Of a stretch of DNA of 64,000 bases, positions 38,613-49,959 are shown one piece after another (position 1 is the first letter of the stretch; every line of letters starts with the position of its first letter). The translations under genes and the position numbers were made by a program. The notes under the pieces are model-generated. The model had not been told where the DNA came from and made no database searches. It saw only the letters and a program-made list of their open reading frames with translations. Origin of the DNA: Coffea arabica (lineage: Eukaryota > Streptophyta > Magnoliopsida > Gentianales > Rubiaceae); contig NC_092323.1 of NCBI RefSeq assembly GCF_036785885.1, positions 2,582,501 through 2,646,500 of the forward strand, given 5' to 3'.

Positions 38613-40972
38613 CTATTAAAACAGTGTTAAAAACAAGTCAGACTATGCTTAAGGCATATAATAGTGGAATCTGACAACAGGAAAAAACAAAAACCATCAT
38701 CCACACACCAAATGCACATGGCATCATCTATTATCTATTGATCTAATTTAATATTATTATCTTGCAGTAACATCAGCCCCTGCAGCTGAACTAGAATAAC
38801 AACATCAACAGCCAATAACTTTACATTCCATGAAGCTAACTAGAAAAAGGTTTGATTATTTACATCCACAACACTCACTATCTTCTTTTTTTTAAGAGTT
38901 GTTCCACTATGGTGGGTTCCCTTGAAACATTAAAAGTTAATACTCTTCCACAAAAGTGGTTACCTATCTAATTTTTCTTCCAGCAAATTGAAATATGAAA
39001 ATAGTAATAAGAAACAATATTGCATAAGAACCAATAAAGTTATCAATGTCATACATGCTCATTGACAAGCAGCAATCTGAACAGCCAAAACTATTGTCAT
39101 CAAATGATGGATGTTATCATGGGCTTCACTTAACCTTTGGCATCTTAACTAAGCCAAACCCCTTCAACCAGCTTAGTCTTCTATTATCAGAGAAATTTTG
39201 TCATTTGGCAACAGAAGTAATGTCTCCAATAAAACCATAAAAAATTGACACTAGTTCTTACTGATTAAGAAGCAGGTTGAAACAATATATATGAATCTCC
39301 TTCTGACATTATCTGGAAAAATCTTATTCAGCAAAAAGCAAAAAAGAATAACTTATGCTTTAAGCTTGGTATAAATTTCTATTCACAGAAAGTCAAAAGG
39401 AAAAGAACAGAAGTACATTTCCTGTAAATTCTAATATTAAAAATCTGTATTAGGCAGGTAGCTATGTAGCTTCAAAAGAAAAAGGAAAGAAACGAGGATA
39501 ATTTGCCTAGTCAAGCACTAGTTCCCAAGTGAAGGAGAATTCATTTCTGAATACCACATAGTATGATCGAATCAACATTTCTTTTGAGTTCCTGTGCAGC
39601 TGAAATCATCTCCACATTGATTATATTAACAAGCATTGAACCTTACAATCCAGAACCTGACTACTTCTTTTTTTTTTTGGGAGGGTCGGGGGAGGGTGTT
39701 CCTTTTCAATCATTTCAAAAAATATCAGCTAAACACCAGGAAACATGCAGAAAGCAAAAAAGTGCACAAGCAAAGTCTCCAGCAGAAAATTATTCTATTG
39801 AATGCTTTGCAGTCAGTTCTAATCTAGCTATAAATTGTATTTATTACAAGACTCTAATTATGTCAAGCATCATTCACTCCTTGTCAAGTTCCACAAAAAA
39901 TACAAAAACCTGACTATTCGTACTTGACACTAACTGGACATGAATGTAGACTTTTGCTTCTTATCTTAACAATCGTCTTGAATCTATCAACAGAGTCCAT
40001 GCCTAACTTGAATACAGTAAGAAATTAGCATTTTGAATTGTTGAAAGAATACACACACACACAAAGACATATAAACGGTGTATACTCATTAATTAACTAA
40101 AGTAGAAGAACATTAAGGACAGCATAATCTTCACATTCAATATAGTAGCAAATTCCCAGCTCATTCAGCAGCAAATGTTCAAGTAAAACAGCTCGAACTC
40201 AACTTCATTTGTTTGAGTACTTCAAAGTTCAGCTTGAGCTCATAAGCCACAAACTTGACTCGACTTCGCTTTATTACACTGCTGTTCTTAATGAAACACC
40301 TGTTAGCACTTTGTGATATAAAAGACACTATAAATTCACAAGGAGCTTCTCCTTGTAATGTCAAACAAGAGAATAGAAGCAACTCATAAGCTCACACTAA
40401 TTGTTCAAGTCATGGCATTGCAATTTTTATAGGTTTTCAAGTCGACACCTTAAAAGGCAGCTCCCACCAGTAAATGGTTAATTTTAAGATATCTAAAGTA
40501 TTAAACCACTCAGGAAATGCAAGACCAACGAACCAACATTAGAAGCAAAGATAGTCTCTCAACTATTCATTTGAGTCTAATACTGGCTGAAAATCATTGT
40601 AAACACATAGAATAAATGTAACAGATATAATCATTAGAACTGTAATAAAATCAGAAGGAATACTTTGGAGTACACAAAAATAATCTAATCCTATCTATGG
40701 TTCAAAGACTCGTCCGAGCCGGAGTTTGTCACAGGAACTTGGCTGGCCGTTCGGGGGAACGACACCGTACAAATCGGAGACTCCATAATCAGCAGTGACT
40801 CAAAAAAAAAAACCCGATCTTAAAAACCTTTATGCTTTAATAACATTAATGACAACAAAATGACGATCCCCCGAGAACATCACGAAAAGAATTGATGACT
40901 AAAATGCATTGGACAACATCAATTTGAAATAAACAAACCAAAAACAAGAATAAGAAGCTAATTTTCACATAC
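38613..40972 (-). other. Probable 5'-UTR intron of the EDM3-like gene
   Basis: On the minus strand, a leader ending GAAATAG is followed by GTATGTG at 40972. TTTTAATAG precedes GAGAAGATTACTG and the start codon, giving a 2.36-kb T-rich intron. The first exon probably lies at about 40973-41090, where sequence is GC-richer. The region has no coding resemblance on either strand. Confidence 0.6.
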
Positions 40973-41284
40973 CTATTTCAAAAAGCCTTTAAACGAACAG
41001 CGGAGGGGAGGATTGTGTTGGAATGAGGAGACGGAAGGTGGCCGCAGGGTTCGAGTGCGGTGCGAATTGGGATTAGGGCAGTGGGCTTGTTGTGTAAAGA
41101 AGGTTGTTAAAAAGGCTTTTTGCTGGGTTTCCGGTTAGGTGGGCTTAGTACTGAATTTTATTTTTTTTTGATCGTTTTAAAGTACCCTTTTTTTTTTTTA
41201 ATCTTCTATTGTACTTACCAAATACCCTGTTAAATTGCATATTATTATAGTTAATGATTTTATAATGTTGTAAAGACAATCTCT

Positions 41285-41345
41285 TTTTTTTTTCGCTTGC
41301 AAGGAGGGTGGGATTTGAATCCTGGGCCATCAGGCCAAGCTCACC
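41285..41345 (-). repeat. tRNA-like (SINE-type) fragment
   Basis: The minus strand reads GCTTGGCCTGATGGCCCAGG then ATTCAAATCCCACC, a box A-like then box B-like order typical of plant tRNA-derived SINEs, with the spacing shortened. It sits just upstream of the EDM3-like gene. Confidence 0.4.
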
Positions 41346-41526
41346 TCAAAGTTGTAAAGACTATCATTTTAAAGAATAAAACATAACAGTACTTTACTAA
41401 ACTAGGATCAATGAACTAAAAACAAGATATAAACTCTATTAATAACAATTATTTCATTCTTTTTTATCAAATTCATTAGAAATGAAAATATTTGTTTGAT
41501 AAGATTGCATTATATTCTATGATATG

Positions 41527-42156
41527 TTTGGCGTACATATATACTTTTATTTTCCTATTTTGCTATGATTTAGAAATCTACAATTTAACCCCGTGCAGTT
41601 ATAATCAAAGTGAAACCTTCATATTTTCTGTTAAATTTAACAATCAAACTAGAATAGTCAAACTTTCCAATAAAATGATAGTTAATTACAAAAAATGACC
41701 TTCGATTTAAGGTTAACATAATATTCTAAATAAATTTTGAGAGCAAACTATACTTTTACATAATTTTGAGTTGAAAATGAATTTTAGAAATATAAATATA
41801 TATATATATATATATGCTTTGTCATCAATGCTATAATAAACATTTTATATTTATTTTACCTCTTAAACATTGAAGATGAGGCAAGCATAAGTTTTTTTCC
41901 CCTAAAATTTCATTTTTTAACTCATAATTTTCTAAAAATATAGTTTGCCCTCAAATTTTTTTTTAGAATATTATGTTAACCTTTGATCAAGGCGTGATTT
42001 TGTAATATTCTAATGATTTTATTTAAAAAGTTTGGCTATTTAAATTTGACCATTAGATATGATGAAAAATCTAACTGTGTCTCACTTCGATTATAATCAC
42101 AAGAGGTTAAATTATAGGTTTTCAAATCACCGAAACATAAAATGTATACCCACCAA
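41527..42156. mobile_element. Foldback-type MITE with arms of about 300 bp
   Basis: The two halves are imperfect reverse complements around a centre near 41840 that contains a TA run. The left arm has GGTTAACATAATATTCTAAA and GAGCAAACTATA; the right arm reversed has GGTTAACATAATATTCTAAA and GGGCAAACTATA. Similarity continues outward through ATAATCAAAGTG/ATAATCGAAGTG and ACAATTTAACC/ATAATTTAACC to GTTTGG-type ends. No coding frame and no clear target duplication. The superfamily is uncertain; long arms suggest Mutator-like or foldback elements. Confidence 0.72.
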
Positions 42157-42929
42157 ATCACACAAGTAGGGTGGACATGGTGAATAGGCAATTAGGCATT
42201 AACAGGATCTAGAACGTTCGTAATGACACCGACATATGGCACATCGTGATTGTCAACCATGTTTTCCGTTGATCACAAGGCATTCGGGCGAGATAGGAGT
42301 AGATCATTTTGGTAGGAAGGAATGGAAGAACCTAATACCTATCAATCGCTATTAATCTAGTGGACCGGTGGTAACTGCTCTAATTAATACTATGAAATGT
42401 ACAATTATTGTTCTGGAGTTGCGGAATATTATTGTTCGTGTCCAGTAAGTTTGTCAAAAGGCAACTTTGATGATTAATTAGTTGAACCGCTAATTATATA
42501 TATATACTAGGAGGGGAGTTCCCGTGCATTGTACGGGTGTTTTGTGCCTATGATTAAAGAGGATTTTACGGTAATTCAGACGAATATAAAAAAACTCACG
42601 CACATTGAGTAACAATATGGAGTAACAAAATATCTAATGTATATTGAGAGATGGAGAAGGAAATTATGCATGCTATCTTGCTCGGTTCATATATTTTGAA
42701 ACAAACACTTGTATATGAGTTTTTTATTAACAAGACTAAATGAATTTCCAATAGGTACATAAATGATTCGGAGGATGACAATAAATAAAGTGATTATCCA
42801 CTTATAGATATATCTACACAACATTCTTGTTGATGAAAGTAGCCAACTTTTTTAGTAATGACAAAACATTCTCTCTCTTGGGAAAAAACAAACTGAAGAC
42901 ATGATCTTCCTCTGCAACCTTTACATCTC
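42157..42929. other. Spacer with a possible Helitron-like terminus
   Basis: Near 42498-42541 the sequence is a short TA run, ACTAGGAGGGGAGTTCCCG, then TGCATTGTACGGG. This resembles the ends of some plant Helitrons, where CCCGTGC pairs with GCACGGG. No 3' hairpin with CTRR was found nearby. No gene is seen. Confidence 0.3.
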
Positions 42930-43505
42930 CACCCTACTCACTATTGATGCGGTTGAGCACGAGACCCAAAGCGTTCAAGTAGACCCTGTGAAGGTGCCCC
43001 AAGGCCCAGTGACACGAGTACGAGTTAAGAGATTCAAGGAGTCCCTCCAAGCCTTGGTCCGTGCCGTCCAAGCCTAAGAGAAACCGGCCATTGAAAGAAT
43101 TGAGTTGGAATATCCTTGCACGACTACCAAAATGCTGCTTACAATTGAAGATACAAGTGTTCAAACTCCAAAAGGCGGGCTGAACCGCTTAAGTACTCTC
43201 GCTTAGTAGGTCTTTGTCACGGCTATAAATAGCCTCAAGTCGGATGTTACATGCAGTTTTTTGAGAGTATTGAATAAAATTTTCAGAATTTCGTCCATTC
43301 CTTGTGGCAAATTCACTTAGCTTGTGAAAGCTAAGTTGAACATCCTAGAGTTGATCATAGGTTGTTCTTGACTTATCAATCAAGCACACACACTTGATTA
43401 TGGCGTCCTCTACCGTTAAATCTGTTCTTGAGTGGTCCAAGTTCGAGTTCAACTCCATTAAATCTTCATCGTGTTTCTCTAAATCCGAAATAGCTTCCGC
43501 ATCTC
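42930..43505 (+). mobile_element. LTR-retrotransposon fossil, probably Ty3/gypsy
   Basis: A short plus-strand stretch near 42990-43075 encodes PQGPVTRVRVKRFKESLQ, similar to the C-terminal tail of Ty3/gypsy polyproteins as I recall them. It is followed by LTR-like sequence with a TATA-type CTATAAATAGCC. Only a small part of an element remains. It is broken and looks old; no full pair of terminal repeats is present in the window. Confidence 0.5.
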
Positions 43506-43511
43506 GCATCA

Positions 43512-44140
43512 ACTATTCTCTAAAGTCTCTTTATAAAGCCACCCCCTATCTTTCAGAAATATCTTTTTCAGCAACATAAATGATAAATCAGCACCCTTTT
43601 GCAGCAAAGATTTGGTTCCATCAGAGGGATTCAATAATGAATCATCACCCCCCGTAGATTTTAGGTGAATATAATGCCAGATGCCCTCAACATAGGCCTT
43701 CACCTGTAATTTCTTTAGCTCAATGCCAATTAACTCTCTCTCCAAAAAATAAGGACAATTGAGAAAAATCGCATCAAGATCGAAGCTGTCCAGTATCTCC
43801 AGCTAAACCCTTGACGCCATGCTGTGTGCTAAGTTGCCACCGGCGTTGTTCCCAACAAAAAATATCCTATCAAAGTCAGTATAATCCCTAAACAATACCT
43901 CAGGATCCTCGCCATTCGAATGAGAGACAACCCATTTGACTGCAATATAAGAATCTTCATAAGTAGGAGGCATAGGGTGTTTAGGGGGCGAACCGATAGT
44001 TAATTGAAATTGCTATAACACCAACTTCTGCATCTACTGCATTAAGGTGCGCATGATATGTAGGAAAGAAGGCAGATTCGATCAAAAAGCCTCCGCCATG
44101 TAAGTAGAGCAGAAGAGAAAGTTTGGTATCTCCAAACCTA
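43512..44140 (-). pseudogene. Carboxylesterase (CXE/GID1-like) pseudogene
   Basis: The minus strand encodes in pieces a plant alpha/beta-hydrolase. It reads LLLYLHGGGFLIESAFFPTY with the oxyanion-hole HGGG, then EVGVIAISINYRFAP, then PPTYEDSYIAVKWVVSHSNG, then FFVGNNAGGNLAHSMASRV, and later VKAYVEGIWHYIHLKSTG and FLKDRGWLYKETL. The frame changes near a CCCCC run after YRFAP, and a stop follows SMASRV. The nucleophile motif GDSAG is GNNAG, so the catalytic Ser is lost. N-terminal and C-terminal parts are missing. It is a dead, truncated copy of a gene family known for hydrolysing small esters. Confidence 0.85.
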
Positions 44141-45226
44141 TTCCAACAAAATCACACCATTTAAATTGTACAGAACAACCAATTTTGTGAGAAAACAGTA
44201 ATATCAACATTAAATTGGGCTAACAGAGTATCCAATTTAGGAATGAAAGCAGTTAGTTGATAATAGAGATTACGATTTTACAAAGCAAATCATACCATTT
44301 AAAAAAAAATGAATGAAAGCTCACCTCAAGTTGAACCACCAAGAATAGCTTCACCAGAGAACCATATTGAAATCCAAAGTACAATTACAATATAAATAAC
44401 TATTTAGCGGGAGATGAAAGGAATATAATGGAAGAATGTGAATGAGCAGACATTTGAAGAATTGAAGTTGTAATTGATGTTCAGTCATAAATTCCTTAAT
44501 AAATCACGTTGTCCTTGTTTTAATTGAGATGAAAATGACGTTTGAAATTCTTCAAGTTATAATAGTAAAGCAACAGTAATAATTGATACAAACCAAAATG
44601 AATGTCTCTTCAAGGACATTTAAAGTAATTACACCAATAAAGAAGCTATTATGGGTTATACCCGTTGTAGAAAAGATGATCAAATAATCTCACGTCCCAA
44701 AATACCCAAACCTTTGAACAAATCATCATTGCATATTTTAAAATACAAGGATATTTTAGTAAATACAAGAATACACATGCTATCTTAAGTAGTACTCAAC
44801 TCTATAACTACATTCAAAACAATTTTATAATCCCAAAATACCCCAACTCTTGCGATTGAAATTCAAAACCATTCTTTGACCCAAATTCATTCTTATACAG
44901 TATAAGAATGCTAATGACAATAAACCGATAAGCAGCTGGAGAAGGAGGTCATCGTTGCACTACCCTGAAACTTGCCTCAACGTGCTTTGCTCAATCCACC
45001 TCACTTGACAAACTTTTCTTCAAAAGAAAAAATATGTACTAAATAAGAAGGACACTCAGTTAACGAAGTGCAAGAATATAATAAAGAAATACTTTTTAAC
45101 TTTGTTTTCTTTTGGGGTGGGATAAACATGCAGTATGTTACTCAAAAAACTCAGTAGACATGTACGATGGCTTTCATTCACTTGATTGATTACTTGAGAA
45201 AATACAATTGAAATTTGGTTGGTTTA
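44141..45226. other. Spacer without a recognised gene
   Basis: AT-rich sequence. No frame longer than about 60 codons with family resemblance, and no bounded repeat was seen. Confidence 0.4.
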
Positions 45227-45338
45227 TGGGCCAACCATTATTGGGCCTATAAATCCAATAAGCCCAGGAACGATCTTTGTCTATTTATAGATGGTAGGGG
45301 TGAGTGAGAAGTTGCACAGCTCCTCTCAGAAACCCTAA
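45227..45338 (+). promoter_or_regulatory. Promoter-like block: site II elements, TATA box, telo-box
   Basis: In order: TGGGCC at 45227-45232, TGGGCC within TTGGGCCTATAAAT at 45242-45247, AGCCCA at 45261-45266, a TATTTATA box at 45282-45289, and the telo-box AAACCCTAA at 45330-45338. In plants, site II (TGGGCC/T) plus a telo-box just after the TATA box is the hallmark of promoters of ribosomal-protein and other translation or growth genes. The spacing from TATA to telo-box puts the latter at about +15 of a transcript. Confidence 0.7.
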
Positions 45339-46342
45339 ATGCTTAACGCTTGACTCTAGTCGCTGTTGATGTCTTCTTCTCCGCTCCAATTTTTGATTCT
45401 CTAATCGTTGTCTTCTACTCTGCTCCAATCTTTGATTCTCTAATTAATTGATATGCTTATGCGTGGAGATAGTTGTAAATATCACTTAAGAGCGTTGCAG
45501 TATTTTTTTTTTTTTTTTACGAATTTTTTGTGCTGGTAAAACAGAGGGCGAAGATGAACGTTGCTTATAACTTTATTTCTGACACCTCTTGTATGAGAAG
45601 ATCCTCCTAGGGTTCTTCTTTGAGCACAGAAAGCAACTCTCTGAGCCCTCCCGTTTCGCCGTTTACTTTTCTTCTTTCTTAAGAGATTATCAATTTTTTT
45701 TTTTCACTTGTACGGTTTCCTTTTTTTTTAAAATCTATTTTGCGAATCAAATCTATCAAAAGAGGCAGGGAGGGCGCACTGCGTAGGGAATCCGTCTTTT
45801 TTTCATGCGTTTCGATTACAGTTGGATGTGTGTAATGTGTTTTTGGTTGGTTTTCGAATATATGTTTGATTATTTTGCAAGTTTGTAGCATCATATGTCG
45901 AGTGGAAATTCAGGCAGCCTTCTTCCTAAACTATGAAACAGTAGGAAGACAGGTGTTAATCTGCTCGCACACTGAAACCAACTTTTGCTCTTCAGACTTG
46001 CTGAGGCTGGTGTCCTCTGAAGCTGGTCTAGTATGCCTAAGTACATTCTCTACCACATTGATGAATGATTGACTGAGTAGCAGTTGTAGTACCAGATTTT
46101 AGTACATAATAAAAACGTGATTTTTTGGGGCTATCATCAATTTCATCAACCTTGGCAGGTGCCAAACTTGGGAGGCTTTTAGGCTGTTTGAAAGTTATTC
46201 TGTCCAACCGGGGAAAGAAAGATTTGGAATGGACTAATGGCGATTTTCATTTGCACAACCAAAATTTGTGTTGAATGAACGGCAGTCTTGTCTGGTTTGA
46301 AAATACTCAATTGACAAATTTCGTGATTCATTCATATCATCA
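45339..46342 (+). other. Region downstream of the orphan promoter, no clear coding gene
   Basis: CTTCTCCGCTCC/CTTCTACTCTGCTCC leader-like sequence contains a near-duplicate (about 45376-45400 and 45412-45440). A possible exon starts after TGGTAAAACAG near 45544 with an 18-codon frame, MNVAYNFISDTSCMRRSS. Snorna-like TGATGA/CTGA words occur near 46059-46077 but no complete C/D structure was established. It could be a non-coding transcript, a short-peptide gene or a dead gene behind an intact promoter. Confidence 0.3.
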
Positions 46343-49300
46343 CTAGGGTTCATTACATCTCGATATTCTTGACATTAGCATTGATAGTTTAAGATTTGAC
46401 AATTGAAATCTCATTGGACAATTAACTGAGACGTCTCTCGTTATGTCAATTCCTATTCCCGTCTCTCTTGCCAGTTTCTCCGTCTCTTCTTGGCTCTCCA
46501 GCCTCCGATCAAAGCAAATAACCCACTGAGGTCTTCTTCATCTCCTCGTACACACAAATATGGGCCTTTGCTAATCTGCTTACGTCAACTGTTGCCAGGA
46601 CTCCATCTGCATACATCTCACCAGCTCCTACAATTCGATTGAAAAAGATGGTCAATGCTAAGGGAAGGGGTGCGGCTGCGGCGAGAGCAATGACTGACCT
46701 AAAAAGTTCGAACTGCTGCAAAATTCAGCAGTGTACGTTTTCGTCAAGAAGGAATACAAATGGGAGTACCTTTCAAATAAGCAATTGTAGACGTCAAGCT
46801 TCTATAGTGAAACTCGGGGCCTGTAACTAGTCCCGGACAGATGGTGGCCAGTTTAAGCCCCCTTTCCTTGGCCAGCTCCCATGCAGCTTTTTCAGCTCTC
46901 AGCTTACCCAAGGCATACCATAGCTGTGAAATTTTGATAAAAAACAGGCGGAAAATTTGTTATCGAACTGCGGTACACAACTACTTGGTCGTGCAGTTTT
47001 CATCAAAATTGACGGGAAGAAAAGTGAGATTACTTTCAAACATTCTACCTTTTTGTCAATGCAAACAGATTCATCGCTCCAACACTTCTGGTCAATTATA
47101 AGAGACGTGTTATTGATAGATTTGTCTTGCCATACACAAGCCAGAAGCGACGATGTAAGCACGCACTGTCTAACCGAGGATGCCGCTGCACAAGCTTCTA
47201 CGATGTTTTTTGTTGCCTTGACTTCTATCTGGGCCATAGTTTTCTGGAAGAGTACACAAAGTTATAGCAAACCAGTCATACTAAGTCGTATAAATTTAGA
47301 GTTTAATCACCCAACCCAACTAAACACAATACCATAGCAGACTTTCTTTTTATTTTCAATACCATAGCACTTTTAGGAAAAATTGTTTGGAATGACAGCC
47401 ACAAGCCATTAGTAAAAGAAAATGAAAGCAACCCCCAAAGCCCCAAGCCTTAGAGACGATAATAGTATAGTGGACGCCAGTGCATGTGATCATTTGATGT
47501 CAAATTACCAACTCGATTCATGTCGAGCCATGTGCTCCAAAAATTTTCATTAACCTCCATAAAGTGAACCCTACGATCACTTTCATTACAAAATGCATTC
47601 CAGAACATGAGTTGTCTGGTTCAAGCACTATCTTTGGAATAGACGTGGACGAAAGTGCAGTGGACCTTAACCATGTACACAACTGGAAATGAATAGTAAG
47701 AATGAATTAAACGGCGTGGTAATAGCATAATACTGGAAGAATAAATGGCAGAATAAGTCAACCATTTAAGATTGCATTGTTGGGTGACTAAAGTTTTTTT
47801 TTTTTTTTTGGTGGCCGAAATGGTTCACCGAACTTGCAAATGTATGCCTTTCTACGTCGTTTTGACAAATTCCAGTGTTAAAATAGTCAGAAACGCAACT
47901 ACATGACTAACATGCTTAGAAATGCAATTACATGACTAAAATGACTAACAGGCTTAGAAATGCAACTACATGACTAACATGCTTAGATTTTCAACAGCAA
48001 AAGTAAGGAGAATCATTCAAAACATTTCTTACATTTCGCCAAAATGAATTTTTTTAGCAATCACTTTTAAAATGTTAACTTTACATTCTTTACAAATTCA
48101 AATTAACAAATTTTGGTTCCGACCACTTTCTAATATGAAATCACCATATGACCCACATGTAGTTATTTTTTATATGCAAAAAGGTTTAAGTACCAATTTT
48201 TTTAGTGATACAAATGAATATGAATTGACTTAGATCCCACTTTTTTAGGAAAAAAATAAATATAATTTGAGTCCAATTTTATTCTTTTTAGAGGCAAAAG
48301 TAAATATGAATCAGTTATTTATTTAATTACAAATGAGATCTAACCTTTTGGTTCCAAAAAAAAAAAAGACCATATGTGGACACACGATGAATTTAGGATA
48401 AAGAATGATAAAAACTTACCAAATTTTACTAATTTGATTTTGTAAAGAACATAAAGTTATCATTTTAAAAGTGAAGAATGAAAAAATTCATTTAGCGAAA
48501 TGTGATCAACGTTTTGAATGATTTCCCTCCAAAAATATCTCATAACCTTCGGTGCACATTAAAACAAGATTAAGGACTTTCCCAATTTTCAAATTTTACC
48601 AATTCTCTCCAAATTATGAAAGTAATCATGAACCATGCTTAGAAATTTTGGTTGAAACCTAGAAAGAATTAGTGAAGTTTGGAAACTCAAAAGACCTTGT
48701 GTTTGGATTGCATTTTCCATGATTTTTCATGGAAAAATTACTGTAGCGATTTGATCTATGTGAGGAAAAAAGGTAATAGGGAAATGTGATCACGGAAAAT
48801 GATGTAATTTTTCGACGGAAAACCGCAATCCAAACAATATTTTTCAAATAAGTGTCAAAGGTTGTGAGACATTTTTGCCATTAAAAAAAAAACTAGGCGT
48901 ATTGCTCAGTGGATGCATTTCCGTCTATCTCAATACCGGAAAGTACACTTTTACGAGTTCCTTGACCTTTTAGCCCAAAAAAAAAAAAAAGTTTGATGAC
49001 TAAAATTTTCAATACTCGAGTGAGGTTGTTTGCCATTTGCTCATCGGAATAGACAAAAAACTTACGGAATAGCCCGAGAGACCAGCAGGGTCAACAAAGG
49101 CAGCAGTGTGAAATACGCCCCCACAACCCTCAAATGCTTCTATCAGACTCTCAACTTGAGATAAGTTGGCCATCACGGCTTCTACCATGTTGTTGCTTCC
49201 TCTCATTTCCTCCGACGCTTTTATTTCTCTCACCTTTTCCACGTCCTCTGCTTTTACAAAGATCAGAAGCAGATCAAACCAATAAAAAATACAGGAAATT

Positions 49301-49959
49301 AAATCTAATGGCCCAAAACTTAAGGATAAGTAATACAAAGCCAAAATTAAATATTGAACGGGGGCCAAAAAAAAAAAAGGCAACACTTGTTATGTAGATT
49401 AGATTTTGCCAACGATGAAGGCAGCCAGAGGTTGGGCGTCTCTTTTTTTTTTTTTTTTTTTTTTAAATTGCTACTTATCAAAGTTCCCAGCGACATGCGT
49501 AACGCTGTCTTATGCTCTTATTAGTTTTTATTTTATGGTCACTGTAACAATCACCTGGAAGCTGTTACTAGTCATTTTACTACGAAGTCTATAACCAACA
49601 AACAAGTTAGGTAAACTAGTTTGTCCTTTTGTTTTTGAAAAAACAATTACATAAATTTGTAAAAACCAATTAAAAATAAGGACTAAAGTTGCACCTTGAT
49701 TGTGAACGATGAGGCGGACAGAGTAGCCACGGAGCAACAGTTGATTAACTATAGCAATTCCGAGAAATGATACGCCGCTGGTGACGCAGACCAGCTTAGG
49801 ATGAGAGTCGTCGTTTTCGCCGGCCGTGGTGGTGGTAACGTGTCTCATATCATTGTTATCCTCGCCTTTCCGCGGGTGCAGTCCGGCGCAGGACAAGAGC
49901 ATGCGCCGGAATTCCTGGATCTCCAGCCTCTGGCTCTCATCTATTCGCACAATTCCCAT
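46343..49959 (-). CDS. Cinnamoyl-CoA reductase-like (SNL6-type) SDR protein, frame broken near C-terminus
   Basis: Minus-strand exons 49959-49695, 49247-49066, 47243-47049, 46923-46770 and 46627-46343, with good GT-AG borders and consistent phase. This is an extended short-chain dehydrogenase. The Rossmann motif appears as VCVTSGVSFLGIAIVNQLL; catalytic elements TSSLLA and the YxxxK motif WYALGK are present, as is KLATICPGLVTGPEF. The sequence resembles Arabidopsis At4g30470/At2g23910 and rice SNL6. In the last exon the continuous frame stops at 46509 after KKTSVGYLL. The expected tail (FDRRLESQEETEKLARETGI ... MRFQLSNLKL) continues intact in another frame to 46343. This fits loss of one base in a T-run near 46515: a recent mutation or a sequence error. 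Confidence 0.85.
47892..47988. repeat. Short tandem repeat in an intron of the CCR-like gene
   Basis: Three copies of a unit of about 30-40 bp built on GAAATGCAACTACATGACTA then ACATGCTTA. They lie in the long intron between exons 2 and 3 (47244-49065). Confidence 0.75.
48007..48530. mobile_element. MITE with inverted repeats of about 130 bp, inside an intron
   Basis: The left end GGAGAATCATTCAAAACATT and the reversed right end GGAGGGAAATCATTCAAAAC open an imperfect inverted repeat. It continues through ACATTTCGCCAAAATGAATT/ACATTTCGCTAAATGAATT and CACTTTTAAAATG...TTCTTTACAAA on both sides. It has no frame and no certain target duplication. It lies in the long intron of the CCR-like gene, adjacent to the GTTTGGATT-family MITE at 48700. 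Confidence 0.7.
48700..48836. mobile_element. MITE of the GTTTGGATT-ended family, copy C
   Basis: A 137-bp element starting TGTTTGGATTGCATTTTCC and ending GGAAAACCGCAATCCAAACA, clear terminal inverted repeats of about 20 bp. The interior contains TTACTGTAGCGATTTGATCT, related to the TACTGTAGCAC block of copies A and B. It lies in the same intron of the CCR-like gene as the previous element. Confidence 0.78.

Noticed and set aside
46059-46077. TGATGA...CTGA words considered as a C/D snoRNA
   Set aside because: Boxes are too close together and no terminal stem or guide region was seen.
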